Assembly (NCBI RefSeq): GCF_014654365.1
Contig: NZ_BNAY01000010.1
Span: 310,001 to 374,000, forward strand
Length of the DNA: 64,000 nt
Reading direction: 5' to 3'
Source: Amycolatopsis oliviviridis
GTDB lineage: Bacteria > Actinomycetota > Actinomycetes > Mycobacteriales > Pseudonocardiaceae
Shown here: positions 52,647 to 60,979 of the stretch, in pieces
How the letters are laid out: each line of letters opens with the position of its first letter
How positions within the stretch are numbered: position 1 is the stretch's first letter
The notes under the pieces: generated by a model
Told to the model about the DNA's origin: nothing
Database searches by the model: none
The model's input: only the letters and a program-made list of their open reading frames with translations
Position numbers and translations under genes: made by a program

Positions 52647-52687
52647 AGAACCCTCTCCGGAATCGGAACGCTCGGAAGGAGCATGAA

Positions 52688-52703
52688 CCCTACACCCGGT
52701 AAC
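52688..52703. promoter_or_regulatory. Envelope-block motif upstream of the secreted esterase
   Basis: CCCTAC-ACCC-GGTAAC: on the coding (minus) strand this reads GTTACC-GGGT-GTAGGG, 42 bp before the GTG of the esterase gene. Only one half is well conserved. Confidence 0.35.
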
Positions 52704-52716
52704 CGAACACTCACCG

Positions 52717-54060
52717 TCAGGCTGGCGTTCGCGGAATCACGGTCATCGGCAACCGGTTCGGCTGCATGGTCGCTTTGATCTTGGGAAAGACCTTCACCCC
52801 TGGTAGCGGCTCCAGCCGCCATCGCGCGCCGATCGTCGCCGCGACCAAAGCGATCTCCGTGGGAGCGAACTGATGCCCCGGGCACAGCCGGGCGCCGGCA
52901 CCGAACGGGATGAAGGCGCCCTTCGGCACTTCGGCGGCGCGCTCCGGCTCCCAGCGATCCGGGTCGAACCGCTCGGGTTCGGGGAACCAGCGCGGATCGC
53001 GGTGCAGCGTGTGCTGGCTGACCGCGACCTCGGTACCGGCGGGAATCCGCACACCGCCGAGTTCGACGTCCTCCCGCGCGCGCCGCATCAGGATCACCGG
53101 CGGGGTCCGGCGGACGACCTCGTTGATGATCCGTTGCGTGTACTCCAGGCGCGGCAGGTGTTCGAACCGCGCGGGCCCGCCGTCGAGCACCTCGTCGACC
53201 TCGGCGTGGAACCTGCGTTCGATGTCCGGCCGCGCCCCGATCTCGTGGAAGAACCACGCCAGCGCGACGGCGGTGGTCTCGGCGCCGGTGGTGAGGATCG
53301 TGATGACCTCGTCCTCCACCTGGCGGTCGGTCATCTTCTCGCCGGTCTCGTCGTCCTTGGCCAGCAACAACATCGACAGCAGATCGCCTTGATCGCCACC
53401 CTTCTCACGTGCCTTCAGGACGGCGTCGCCGATGACCCGCCGGAGCCGCGCGGCCGCGGCGTCGAACTCGCGGTTGGCCGGGATCGGCAGCCGCTCGACG
53501 AACTTCGGCGAGAAGGCCCGGACCATGACGTACTTCAGCATGATCGGGATCGACCGCTGGATCTCGGCGAGCGCCTCGACACCGAGTTCGGTGGAGAACA
53601 GCGTGCGCCCGGAGATGGTCAGCGCGAGATCCTGCATCCGCCGGTCGAATTCGACCACCTCGCCGGGTTTCCACGAGCCGGCGAGGTCCACGGCGAGTTT
53701 CGTCATCGTCGTCTCGGCGTAGAGCGCGATGCGGCTTCGCTGGAAAGCGGGCAGCATCATCCGCCGTTGCCGCTGGTTGAAGGCGCCGTTGGAGGTGGCG
53801 AGCCCGTCCCCGAACAGCGGCCGCATCTTGTCGAACACGATGCCCTTGTCGAACTTCCCCGCGTCGACGGCGAGCAGCCGCCAAGCCAGTTCCGGGGTGG
53901 TGACGAGATAGACCGGCATCGGGCCGAAGTCGAGCCGGACGACGTCGCCGTGCGACCGCAGGGACGACAGCAGTTTCAGGGGGTCACGGAGCATCGGCAC
54001 GGTATGCCCGAGCAGCGGCCAGCGGCCCGGTGCGACAGCGACGTCCGGAGGTGGTGCCAT
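52717..54060 (-). CDS. Cytochrome P450
   Basis: A 447-residue soluble haem monooxygenase. The I-helix motif is TTGAETTAVA, the ExxR pair is in INEVVRRTP, and the haem loop is FGAGARLCPGHQFA with the ligand Cys393. The ATG at 54060 is the one with the proline-rich class start (APPPDVAVAPGRWPLLGHTV); upstream sequence is poorly coding. The type resembles CYPs that act on terpenes or fatty acids (for example the pentalenene oxygenase group). No ferredoxin or reductase gene is adjacent, so it uses general electron partners. It is divergent from the DUF574 methyltransferase. Confidence 0.92.
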   Translation of the reverse strand: MAPPPDVAVAPGRWPLLGHTVPMLRDPLKLLSSLRSHGDVVRLDFGPMPVYLVTTPELAWRLLAVDAGKFDKGIVFDKMRPLFGDGLATSNGAFNQRQRRMMLPAFQRSRIALYAETTMTKLAVDLAGSWKPGEVVEFDRRMQDLALTISGRTLFSTELGVEALAEIQRSIPIMLKYVMVRAFSPKFVERLPIPANREFDAAAARLRRVIGDAVLKAREKGGDQGDLLSMLLLAKDDETGEKMTDRQVEDEVITILTTGAETTAVALAWFFHEIGARPDIERRFHAEVDEVLDGGPARFEHLPRLEYTQRIINEVVRRTPPVILMRRAREDVELGGVRIPAGTEVAVSQHTLHRDPRWFPEPERFDPDRWEPERAAEVPKGAFIPFGAGARLCPGHQFAPTEIALVAATIGARWRLEPLPGVKVFPKIKATMQPNRLPMTVIPRTPA

Positions 54061-54193
54061 CGTGCTCGTCTCCCGTGCCTGGACGCTGAACCCGGTCACC
54101 TTAGGACCGCGCGACCGCGGACGGGAGTTCCGCGGCCGCACATCCACACGATCGGACGATGGCAGCCGGTTCCCCGATGCCGGATAGACTGCT

Positions 54194-55048
54194 GTGCCCC
54201 AACGGATTCCCCTACGAACGGCGGCGACGACGGTGACTTCGAACCTGAGCTGGGTACCTCCCGAGGTCGACACGACGGTGCCGAATCCCGCCCGGGTCTA
54301 CGACTACTGGCTCAACGGCGACCACAACTTCCAGGCCGACCGTGACCTCGGCGAACAGATCCTGAAGATCATGCCGGGGATTCGCGACGCGGCCAGGCTC
54401 AACCGCGCCTTCCTGCGGCGTGCCGCGCTGCACATGATGGAGGCGGGGGTGCGGCAGTTCCTCGACATCGGCTCCGGGATCCCGACCGTCGGGAACCTCC
54501 ACGAGATCGTCCAGCGGATCGACCCGTCCTGCCGGGTGGTCTACGTCGACCGCGAATCCGTCGCCGTCGCGCACGCCAAACTGCTGCTGCGCGGCAACGA
54601 CCGGTGCGCGGCGATCCAGGCCGACCTCCGCGACGCCAACGACATCCTCGACGCGCCGGAAACCCGGGAGCTGCTGGATCTCGACCAGCCGATCGGGCTG
54701 TTCATGTTGCTGCTGCTGCATTTCGTGCCGGACTCCTGGGATCCGCACGCGATCCTGGCCCGGTACCGGGAACGCCTCGCCCCCGGCAGCTTCCTCGCCA
54801 TCTCGCACGTCGCCGCCGACGCGGACTCGAGCGGCCTCGACGAAGCCATCGAGGCGTACAAGAGCACCCAGAACGACCCCATCCCCCGGACCCACGAGCA
54901 GGTGCTCTCGTTCTTCGAGGGCTTCGACGTCGTCGAGCCCGGCGTCGTCGGCTGCGCGATGTGGAACCCGCAGGGGGCGGGCGACATGTCCAACGACCCG
55001 GAGATCAACTCGCTGCCGTACGCGGGGGTGGGCCGGAAGCCTTCGTGA
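54194..55048 (+). CDS. DUF574 SAM-dependent methyltransferase
   Basis: A 284-residue methyltransferase of the DUF574 family, an actinomycete-specific expansion. The signature start is WVPPEVDTTVPNPARVYDYW followed by DGDHNFQADR-like text; SAM motif I is QFLDIGSGIPTVGNLHEI, and the acid is VVYVDRE. The GTG at 54194 gives 13 residues before the family start; a GTG at 54233 is an alternative that agrees better with the TAGACT at 54185-54190 as a -10. Substrate unknown. The stop codon forms part of the left arm of the repeat array. Confidence 0.87.
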   Translation: MPQRIPLRTAATTVTSNLSWVPPEVDTTVPNPARVYDYWLNGDHNFQADRDLGEQILKIMPGIRDAARLNRAFLRRAALHMMEAGVRQFLDIGSGIPTVGNLHEIVQRIDPSCRVVYVDRESVAVAHAKLLLRGNDRCAAIQADLRDANDILDAPETRELLDLDQPIGLFMLLLLHFVPDSWDPHAILARYRERLAPGSFLAISHVAADADSSGLDEAIEAYKSTQNDPIPRTHEQVLSFFEGFDVVEPGVVGCAMWNPQGAGDMSNDPEINSLPYAGVGRKPS

Positions 55049-55284
55049 GTGGCGATTCGGGTTCTCTTGAGGAGAAGGTCGAAGGTGTCGTGTTCAGGCG
55101 AGTTGGGCGATCATGCGTGATCAGGCGGCGATGACCCGTGATCAGAGACGGATCTCGCGTGATCAGAGGACGTTCGCCGTGTTCGCCGTCTGATCACGCG
55201 AGTTCCGTTCCTGATCACGCGAGTTACGTCTTCGCGCCCGTGAGGCGTCGGTGCGGTTGGTCGTAGGTCACGGTGTGCGTGTCC

Positions 55285-55329
55285 CGAGCGCCACGCTGGG
55301 GACACTCACCGTCTCGAGCGTGGCGCTCG
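55285..55329. repeat. Hairpin with 19-nt loop, copy 1
   Basis: CGAGCGCCACGCT (55285-55297) pairs with AGCGTGGCGCTCG (55317-55329). The loop (55298-55316) contains GACACTCACCGTC, nearly the same as in copy 2 at 55360. Confidence 0.75.
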
Positions 55330-55359
55330 CGACGTACTGCCTTGACGTCCGGCACCGGA

Positions 55360-55414
55360 TGTTCCCAATGTCGCATTCGAGACACTCAACGTCCCAAATG
55401 CGACATTGGGAACA
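55360..55414. repeat. Hairpin with 19-nt loop, copy 2
   Basis: TGTTCCCAATGTCGCATT (55360-55377) pairs perfectly with its inverse at 55397-55414. The loop (55378-55396) contains GACACTCAACGTC. The stem differs from copy 1, but the loop core and loop length are kept. Confidence 0.75.
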
Positions 55415-55574
55415 AGGACCGAGAACAGGCGACCCGGCGATGTTGCGAAAGCTTCTTCCGCAACGTTGAAGGTTGTGAAAGCCACTTTCACAACATCCAC
55501 GCAGGCACGCCCGCACGCGAACATGACACCTCTGCCCTACCCCTCATTTACCCGAATCGCCACTCACGACCCCC

Positions 55575-56063
55575 TCAAGGCAGCACGTCGGTCACGGTGT
55601 CCTTGATGACCTGCCACCTACCGTGCTCCCGCACCAGCGTCAGGCTGATCGTGTAGTGCCGGTCGACGTTCTGCGACGGCACCTTGTAGTAGGCGTCGAG
55701 GATCGCGAAGCCCATCTTGCAGTCCTCGACGACGGTGTGGGTCACCGTCCACGGCATGCTGTACTCGTACGGGAGCTTGAACTGCACGTCGACCACCGGC
55801 TGCACGTTGGCCTCGTAGCCGATGAACAACTGCCCCTTGCGCCCGACGGTCACCATGTTCTGGTGGATGATCGCCCGGTAGCGGGCCTCGTCGCGTTTGT
55901 TGTAGCTGTCCATGTCCTCCCAGACGGCGCGATCGAACGCGCGCCGGCAGGCCTGCCGTTCGCTCTCGGCCTGCTGCTCACCGGCCGCCGCCGCGGCCGG
56001 TACGCCGATCCCCGCCGCCGCCACGACCAGTCCGGCCAACGCCGCGTAGTACCGCTTGCGCAT
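55575..56063 (-). CDS. Secreted NTF2/SnoaL-like protein
   Basis: A 162-residue exported protein. The ATG at 56063 follows GAGGAG with eight bases spacing, and the signal peptide is cleaved near AAAAAGEQ. The mature domain has the cone-like NTF2 pattern (FDRAVWEDMDSYNKRDEARY, then HTVVEDCKMGFAILDAYYKV, ending HGRWQVIKDTVTDVL). Two Cys may pair. Such domains bind small ligands or serve as enzyme scaffolds; nothing fixes the role. Its end touches the right arm of the palindrome array. Confidence 0.75.
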   Translation of the reverse strand: MRKRYYAALAGLVVAAAGIGVPAAAAAGEQQAESERQACRRAFDRAVWEDMDSYNKRDEARYRAIIHQNMVTVGRKGQLFIGYEANVQPVVDVQFKLPYEYSMPWTVTHTVVEDCKMGFAILDAYYKVPSQNVDRHYTISLTLVREHGRWQVIKDTVTDVLP

Positions 56064-56188
56064 GGGGTTCTCCTCAATCACGTCCCGTACTTCTTCCACC
56101 GGCAGGTTCGCCGGACGGCGCATCACAGCTGCATCACTTCCGCACCGGCGCGGGCGCGGGGCCGGTTAACCTCGCGGGAGGGGGTGTG

Positions 56189-58900
56189 ATGGAGTTCCGG
56201 ATACTCGGGCCGGTGCAGTGCCGCAACGGCGCGCGGCCGGTGAAGCTCGCGGGCCCGCGGCAGGAACGCATCCTGGCCGCGCTGCTGCTCGGCGCCGATC
56301 GCGTCGTCTCGGTCTCCCGGCTGGTGGACGTCGTCTGGGACGAGGATCCGCCCGCCACGGCCGTCCGCCAGATCCGCAACCTCACCACCGCCCTGAAGCG
56401 CTCCCTCGTCGCCAAGGGCGCCGGCGAAGACGTCCTGGCCGCCGAGGGGCCCGGTTTCGTGCTGCGGCCGGGCACTTTCGACCTTCGCACGTTCGAGGAG
56501 CACGTCTCCCGCGGCGAGTTCCGTGAGGCGCTCGGCTGCTGGCGCGGACCGGCTCTGTCCGGTGTGGACAGTATGGCGCTGCGCGGCGCGGCCGACGAGC
56601 TCGACGAACGCCGTCTGTCCATTATGGAACGCTGTCTCGACGAGGAGATCGCCGCCGGCGAGGACACCGTCGCGGAGCTGACGGCACTGGTCGCCGAGCA
56701 CCCGTTCCGCGAGGCGTTCACCGGGCTGCTCATGCGCGCGCTGCACCAGCGGGGCAGGCAGGCCGACGCGCTGAACGTCTACCGGCGGACGCGGACACGG
56801 CTGGTGGACGAACTCGGGATCGATCCCGGCCCGAAGCTGCGCGAGCTCTCCGAGCGGATCCTGCGCGACGAGCCGGAGTACGGCAAGGCCCGGTGCTTCC
56901 TCCCCTACGACGTCCCGGATTTCACCGGGCGGGAGGCGGAGATCGGCATGCTCCTGGACGCCGTCCGGCTCGGCCGCCCGGTGGCCGTCGACGGGATGGC
57001 CGGTGTCGGCAAGACCTCGCTCGCCGTCCACGCCGCGCACCGGCTCGCCGCCGATTTCCCCGACGGGCAACTGTTCGTGGACCTGCACGGTCATTCCCCT
57101 GCCCGCGAACCACTCGCGCCGGAGGCCGCGCTCGAAGCCCTGCTCGGGCAACTGGACATCCCGGCGAGCCGGCTCCCCGGCGGCGTGGACCGGCGGGCCG
57201 AACTGTGGCGGACCAGGACGGCGGGCCGGTCGCTGCTCGTGGTGCTCGACAACGCCGCGAGCGCGGAACAGTTACGACCGCTCCTGCCCGGTTCGGCCAC
57301 GATCGCCCTCGTCGTCACGAGCAGGCGACGGCTGTCCGCCATCGACGGAGCCGCGTCGATCAGCCTCGAAGTCCTGCCGGACGAACAGGCAAGCGCCCTG
57401 TTCGCGACGGCGTCGGGACGACCGGACTCGGGGGTGGCCGCGTTGTGCGGGAACCTGCCGCTGGCGATCCGGATCGCGGCCGCCCGGCTGCAAAATCGTC
57501 CACAGTGGACCGTGGAAACCCTCGCCGAACGGCTGGGCTCGGAACACGACAGGCTGGCCGAGCTCAAGGTCGCCGGACGCGACGTGGCCGCGGCGTTCGC
57601 ACTGTCCTATCGGGAACTCGACGCCGCGCGAAAGCGTATGTTCCGTTTACTGGGAAGGAATCCCGGTGCCGACATCGGTGTGCCCGCGGCGGCCGCGCTG
57701 GCAGGCACCGGCGAGCAGGAGGCCGAACGGCTGCTCGAAGATCTGCTCGACGCCCACTTGCTCAGGCAGCCCGCGCTGGGCCGGTACTCGTTCCACGACC
57801 TGATCGCCGAGCACGCGCGCGCCGTCGCTGACGACGGGGAAACCGCCCCGGCGCTGATCAGGCTGCTCGAACACTACAGCGGCGGAGGCGACTCCGGCTG
57901 GTACGAGGCGGAACGGGCCAACCTGGTCGCGGTCACCCGTCACGCCCTCGACGCCGGTCACGACGAGCACGCCTGGCGGATCGCCGCGGACACCGCGGAC
58001 CATCTCCGCGAGAGCGGGCATCTCGACGAGCTGCTCGCCGTGGCACACACCGGCATCACCGCCGCCCGCCGGAACGGCGACCCGCACGCGATCCAGCTGA
58101 GCCTGGCGAGCCTGACCCTGGCGTTCTGGGAAAACGGGAGGCTCACCGAGGGAATCGGCTGCGCGCTGGAGCGTCTGGACGTCGTCCGCGCGTCCGGTGA
58201 CCGGGTGGCCGAGGCGATCGCGCTGTCCAGGGCGGGCGCCCTGCACGGCATGCTCGGCCGCTACCCCGAGGCCATCCGGTTCTATCGCGACGGGCTCGCC
58301 ATCGAGGACGAGACCGCCGGCTGCGAAACCACCGCCACGTTGTGGACCAATCTCAGCAACGCGCAAGAGGTCCTCGGCAGGCTGGACGAAGCGCTGGTCT
58401 CCGCCCGGAGAGCGGTGGTGCTGCGCGAGGATCCCCGCGGCATGATCCTGAGTTCGGCCCAGCTCGGCCTGGTCTTGGCGCGGCTCGGCCGGTTCGGCGA
58501 AGCGTACGACGTCATCGAACGCTCGATCACCGCCTCGCGGGACCTCGGCTACCTGTTCGGCGAAGCGTGGAGCCGGATCGACCACGCCGACGCCCTGCTC
58601 CTCGCCCACCGGCCCGGCGAAGCGCGGGAGCAGGCCGGACGCGCGTGCGAGATCCTCGCCCGGCTCAACCATCCGCTGCTGCTGGCCATGGCGGCCAACA
58701 GCCTGGGCACCGCCTGCCTCGCGCTCGGCGAGAGGCCGGCGGGGCTCCGGCAGCACCGCCTCGCGCTCGAAACGGCGAGACGGATCGGCTATCGGCTGCA
58801 AGAGGCCCGCGCGCTGGCCGGGATCGGGCAGTCCCGTGCCGCGCACGACCTCTACACCGCGATGGGCCTGCCCGCCGAACCGCTGAAGGTGGTCACCTGA
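56189..58900 (+). CDS. AfsR-type regulator: winged helix, BTAD, NB-ARC and TPR domains
   Basis: A 903-residue regulator built like the one at 2387: winged helix (1-95, MEFRILGPVQCRNGARPVKL), BTAD (98-230), STAND ATPase with Walker A GMAGVGKT at 269-276 and VVTSRRRLSAIDG, then TPR-like repeats to the end. The ATG at 56189 follows GGAGGGGG; a GTG three bases earlier is also possible. It is the third such regulator in the window. The neighbouring alpha/beta hydrolase is convergent (8-bp overlap), so no operon partner is evident. The target cluster is unknown. Confidence 0.9.
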   Translation: MEFRILGPVQCRNGARPVKLAGPRQERILAALLLGADRVVSVSRLVDVVWDEDPPATAVRQIRNLTTALKRSLVAKGAGEDVLAAEGPGFVLRPGTFDLRTFEEHVSRGEFREALGCWRGPALSGVDSMALRGAADELDERRLSIMERCLDEEIAAGEDTVAELTALVAEHPFREAFTGLLMRALHQRGRQADALNVYRRTRTRLVDELGIDPGPKLRELSERILRDEPEYGKARCFLPYDVPDFTGREAEIGMLLDAVRLGRPVAVDGMAGVGKTSLAVHAAHRLAADFPDGQLFVDLHGHSPAREPLAPEAALEALLGQLDIPASRLPGGVDRRAELWRTRTAGRSLLVVLDNAASAEQLRPLLPGSATIALVVTSRRRLSAIDGAASISLEVLPDEQASALFATASGRPDSGVAALCGNLPLAIRIAAARLQNRPQWTVETLAERLGSEHDRLAELKVAGRDVAAAFALSYRELDAARKRMFRLLGRNPGADIGVPAAAALAGTGEQEAERLLEDLLDAHLLRQPALGRYSFHDLIAEHARAVADDGETAPALIRLLEHYSGGGDSGWYEAERANLVAVTRHALDAGHDEHAWRIAADTADHLRESGHLDELLAVAHTGITAARRNGDPHAIQLSLASLTLAFWENGRLTEGIGCALERLDVVRASGDRVAEAIALSRAGALHGMLGRYPEAIRFYRDGLAIEDETAGCETTATLWTNLSNAQEVLGRLDEALVSARRAVVLREDPRGMILSSAQLGLVLARLGRFGEAYDVIERSITASRDLGYLFGEAWSRIDHADALLLAHRPGEAREQAGRACEILARLNHPLLLAMAANSLGTACLALGERPAGLRQHRLALETARRIGYRLQEARALAGIGQSRAAHDLYTAMGLPAEPLKVVT

Positions 58901-59690
58901 GGAATTCGGTGAGCAGGCCGCGCAGGACGTCCGGCTGACGGAGGACGCCGTGGTCCTGTCCCTCGACCGTGGCGTGCCGCGCTCCGGGGACCGTATCCGC
59001 GACCGCGCGAGCGGCGGCCCGCATCCAGGCGTCGCTCTCCCCGCCGTCCAGCACCAGCGTGGGCACGGAGATCTTGGCCAGCCTGCCGGCGGGCAGCACG
59101 TTGCCGGGGCCGCACAGCGCGAGGTCGTAGGGCAGCGTGTGGGCGAGTCCGGCGAACCAGGCCCAGAACGCGTCTTCCCGCATCCCCTTGACGACCTCGG
59201 CCGGGGTGTCCGTCCCCTCGACGAGGAAGAGTTCCGCCGCGCCGTCGCGGTCGCCGTCGGCGATCAGTGCCCGGACGCGGTCGAAGAGGTCGGCCCCCGG
59301 CCTGGGACGGCTGTCGTCCACGACGTACGGCGGCTCGTACACGGCGAGGCTGGTCATGGCGACGCCCCGGGCGGCCGCCTCCAGTCCGAGGACGGCTCCC
59401 GACGAGTGCCCGAAGACCGCCGCGGAACCGCCGACGTGGTCGATCACCGCGGCGAGATCCTCGACCTCGCGCTCGACCGAGTAGACCGCGCCCGCGCCGC
59501 TGTCACCCCGCCCGCGCCGGTCGTAGGCGATCGCGGTGAAGTCCGGCGCCAGCGTCGCGGCCAGGCCGGCGAGGGTCGTCCGGTCGTTGAACGCGCCACC
59601 GGCCAGGATCACCGGCGTGCCCTCGCCTGTCCGCTCGAAGGCGATCGGGGTGCCGTCGGCCGAGGTCACGGTCTCGAACGAGGTGGTCAT
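58893..59690 (-). CDS. Alpha/beta-hydrolase
   Basis: A 265-residue soluble hydrolase. The nucleophile elbow is VFGHSSGAVLGL (Ser), the acid is in LVLDGGESDAW, and the His in EGQDHGVLRQ. The start ATG 59690 has GGAGGACCTG directly before it; an upstream extension to 59750 is not needed. Substrates of this broad group are esters or C-C bonds of small molecules and cannot be named. It follows the epoxide-hydrolase-type gene with 69 bp between, both on the minus strand, so the two may be co-transcribed. Confidence 0.85.
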   Translation of the reverse strand: MTTSFETVTSADGTPIAFERTGEGTPVILAGGAFNDRTTLAGLAATLAPDFTAIAYDRRGRGDSGAGAVYSVEREVEDLAAVIDHVGGSAAVFGHSSGAVLGLEAAARGVAMTSLAVYEPPYVVDDSRPRPGADLFDRVRALIADGDRDGAAELFLVEGTDTPAEVVKGMREDAFWAWFAGLAHTLPYDLALCGPGNVLPAGRLAKISVPTLVLDGGESDAWMRAAARAVADTVPGARHATVEGQDHGVLRQPDVLRGLLTEFLR

Positions 59691-59759
59691 CAGGTCCTCC
59701 AGGGGGTCACTTGACTTTAGCTTCGTCCCCGGGTCGGAGCCGACGACCACCTCTCGACA

Positions 59760-60908
59760 TCATTTCCGGAGATTTCCGAAGAATTCCCGGAGCTCGGTCA
59801 CCACGTGGTCCGGGACGGCCATCGCGACCATGTGACTGGGACTTTCGTGATCGGCCCAGCGCACGATGTCGTTCTTGCGCGAGGCGATCTTGCGCAGGAC
59901 GGACGGCCCGCCGTGCGAGACCCCGGTCGGCACCACCGTCTGGTCGATCGGCATCGCCGCCGCGCCCTCGTAGTACGGCCACAGCGAGGTGGCGCCGGTC
60001 CCGGTCAGCCAGTACAGCGTCGCGTTGGTGAGCAGCAGGTCGCGGTCGATCGGCTCGGCGGGCGCAGCGCCTTCGGGCCAGCCGTCGAACTCCTTGAACC
60101 GTTCGACCAGGTAGGCCAGCTGCGCGACCGGCGAATCGAGGAAGCCGTAACTCAGCGTCTGCGGCCTGTTCGTCAGGTACGGCGCGTAGCCGCTGCCGCC
60201 CGCGAAGCGTTCCATCAGTCCCGTCAGCTCGGCTTGGTCCTGTTCGGTGAGCCCTTCGAAATCGGCCGGGTCACCCATCGGGACACCGAGTCCGGACGTG
60301 ATGTGCGAGCCGATGACGTGCTCCGGCGCGTGCACCGCCAGCTGGGGCGTCACGAGCGCGCCGGCGTCGTTCCCGTGCGCGCCATAGCGTTCGTAGCCGA
60401 GGCGGCTCATCAGCGTGGCCCACGTCCGCGCCACCCTCGCGATGTCCCACGGCCGGTCGTCGGCGGGTTCGGGGAACGGCGAGAAACCGAAACCCGGCAA
60501 GGACGGCGCGACGACGTGGAAGGCGCGCGAAGGGTCGAGACCGTGGGCTCGCGGATCGGTGAGCGGTCCGAGGACGTTCAGGAACTCGGCGATCGAGTTC
60601 GGCCAGCTGTGCGTCATGATCAGCGGGATCGCGTCCGGTTCCGGCGACCGGACGTGCAGGAAGTGCACGCGCTGGCCGTCGATCTCGGTGATGTACTGCG
60701 GAAACTCGTTGAGCTGCTTCTCGGACGCGCGCCAGTCGTAGCCGTCGCGCCAGTACTCGGCCAGGTCCTTGAGGTAGGCGACCGGGACGCCCCGGCTCCA
60801 CTCGGCACCGGGCAGCGCCGACGGCCAGTGGGTGCGGGCCAGCCGGTCGGTCAGGTCGTCCAGATCGGACTGCGGGATGTCGATGCGGAACTGCTCGATG
60901 TCGGTCAT
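59760..60908 (-). CDS. Epoxide-hydrolase-family protein (EHN domain)
   Basis: A 382-residue hydrolase with the N-terminal EHN segment (IDIPQSDLDDLTDRLARTHWP) and an alpha/beta core. The oxyanion loop is THSWPNSIAEFLNVL, the nucleophile Asp is in GAHGNDAGALVT, and the His is in ADHESPSHMVAMA. Family members open epoxides, including juvenile-hormone-like or polyketide epoxides. It lies upstream of the 58893 hydrolase on the same strand, and the hairpin at 60922 separates it from the polysaccharide lyase gene. Confidence 0.88.
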   Translation of the reverse strand: MTDIEQFRIDIPQSDLDDLTDRLARTHWPSALPGAEWSRGVPVAYLKDLAEYWRDGYDWRASEKQLNEFPQYITEIDGQRVHFLHVRSPEPDAIPLIMTHSWPNSIAEFLNVLGPLTDPRAHGLDPSRAFHVVAPSLPGFGFSPFPEPADDRPWDIARVARTWATLMSRLGYERYGAHGNDAGALVTPQLAVHAPEHVIGSHITSGLGVPMGDPADFEGLTEQDQAELTGLMERFAGGSGYAPYLTNRPQTLSYGFLDSPVAQLAYLVERFKEFDGWPEGAAPAEPIDRDLLLTNATLYWLTGTGATSLWPYYEGAAAMPIDQTVVPTGVSHGGPSVLRKIASRKNDIVRWADHESPSHMVAMAVPDHVVTELREFFGNLRK

Positions 60909-60921
60909 GAAGAGACCGTAA

Positions 60922-60956
60922 GGGCCATTCAGGCCAGATCCTGACCTAAATGGCCC
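60922..60956 (-). terminator. Terminator hairpin after the polysaccharide lyase gene
   Basis: GGGCCATT (60922-60929) and AATGGCCC (60949-60956) form the base of a stem that continues as AGG/CCT and CAG/CTG with single mismatches around ATC. It lies 24 bases past the lyase stop on the minus strand and just before the epoxide-hydrolase gene. Confidence 0.6.
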
Positions 60957-60979
60957 CTACTGGCCAGGCATTCAGTCCT

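Larger units (their letters stand above)
55044..55568. repeat. 525-bp array of nested palindromes bounded by 19-bp inverted repeats
   Basis: CGTGAGTGGCGATTCGGGT (55044-55062) is repeated in inverse at 55550-55568 and again at 63398-63441. Inside are: three copies of CGTGATCAG (55116-55124, 55137-55145, 55158-55166) and two inverse CTGATCACG (55190, 55211), of which CTCGCGTGATCAG 55154-55166 and 55190-55202 are perfect partners; a 13-bp hairpin 55285-55329; an 18-bp hairpin 55360-55414; and two similar hairpins 55439-55497 (one with GTTGTGAAAG/CTTTCACAAC and a 3-nt loop). Two of the hairpins have 19-nt loops that share GACACTCANCGTC. There is no credible coding frame. It lies between two convergent genes. 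Confidence 0.8.

Noticed and set aside
55100..55230. Repeated CGTGATCAG units considered as a CRISPR array
   Set aside because: Units are only 9-13 bp, occur in both orientations with irregular spacing, and no cas genes are near.
55251..55656. Several small frames with Cys-rich text (GPCSQCRIWD and similar) across the palindrome array
   Set aside because: The similar peptides on both strands come only from the inverted repeats; there are no ribosome sites and no consistent frame.
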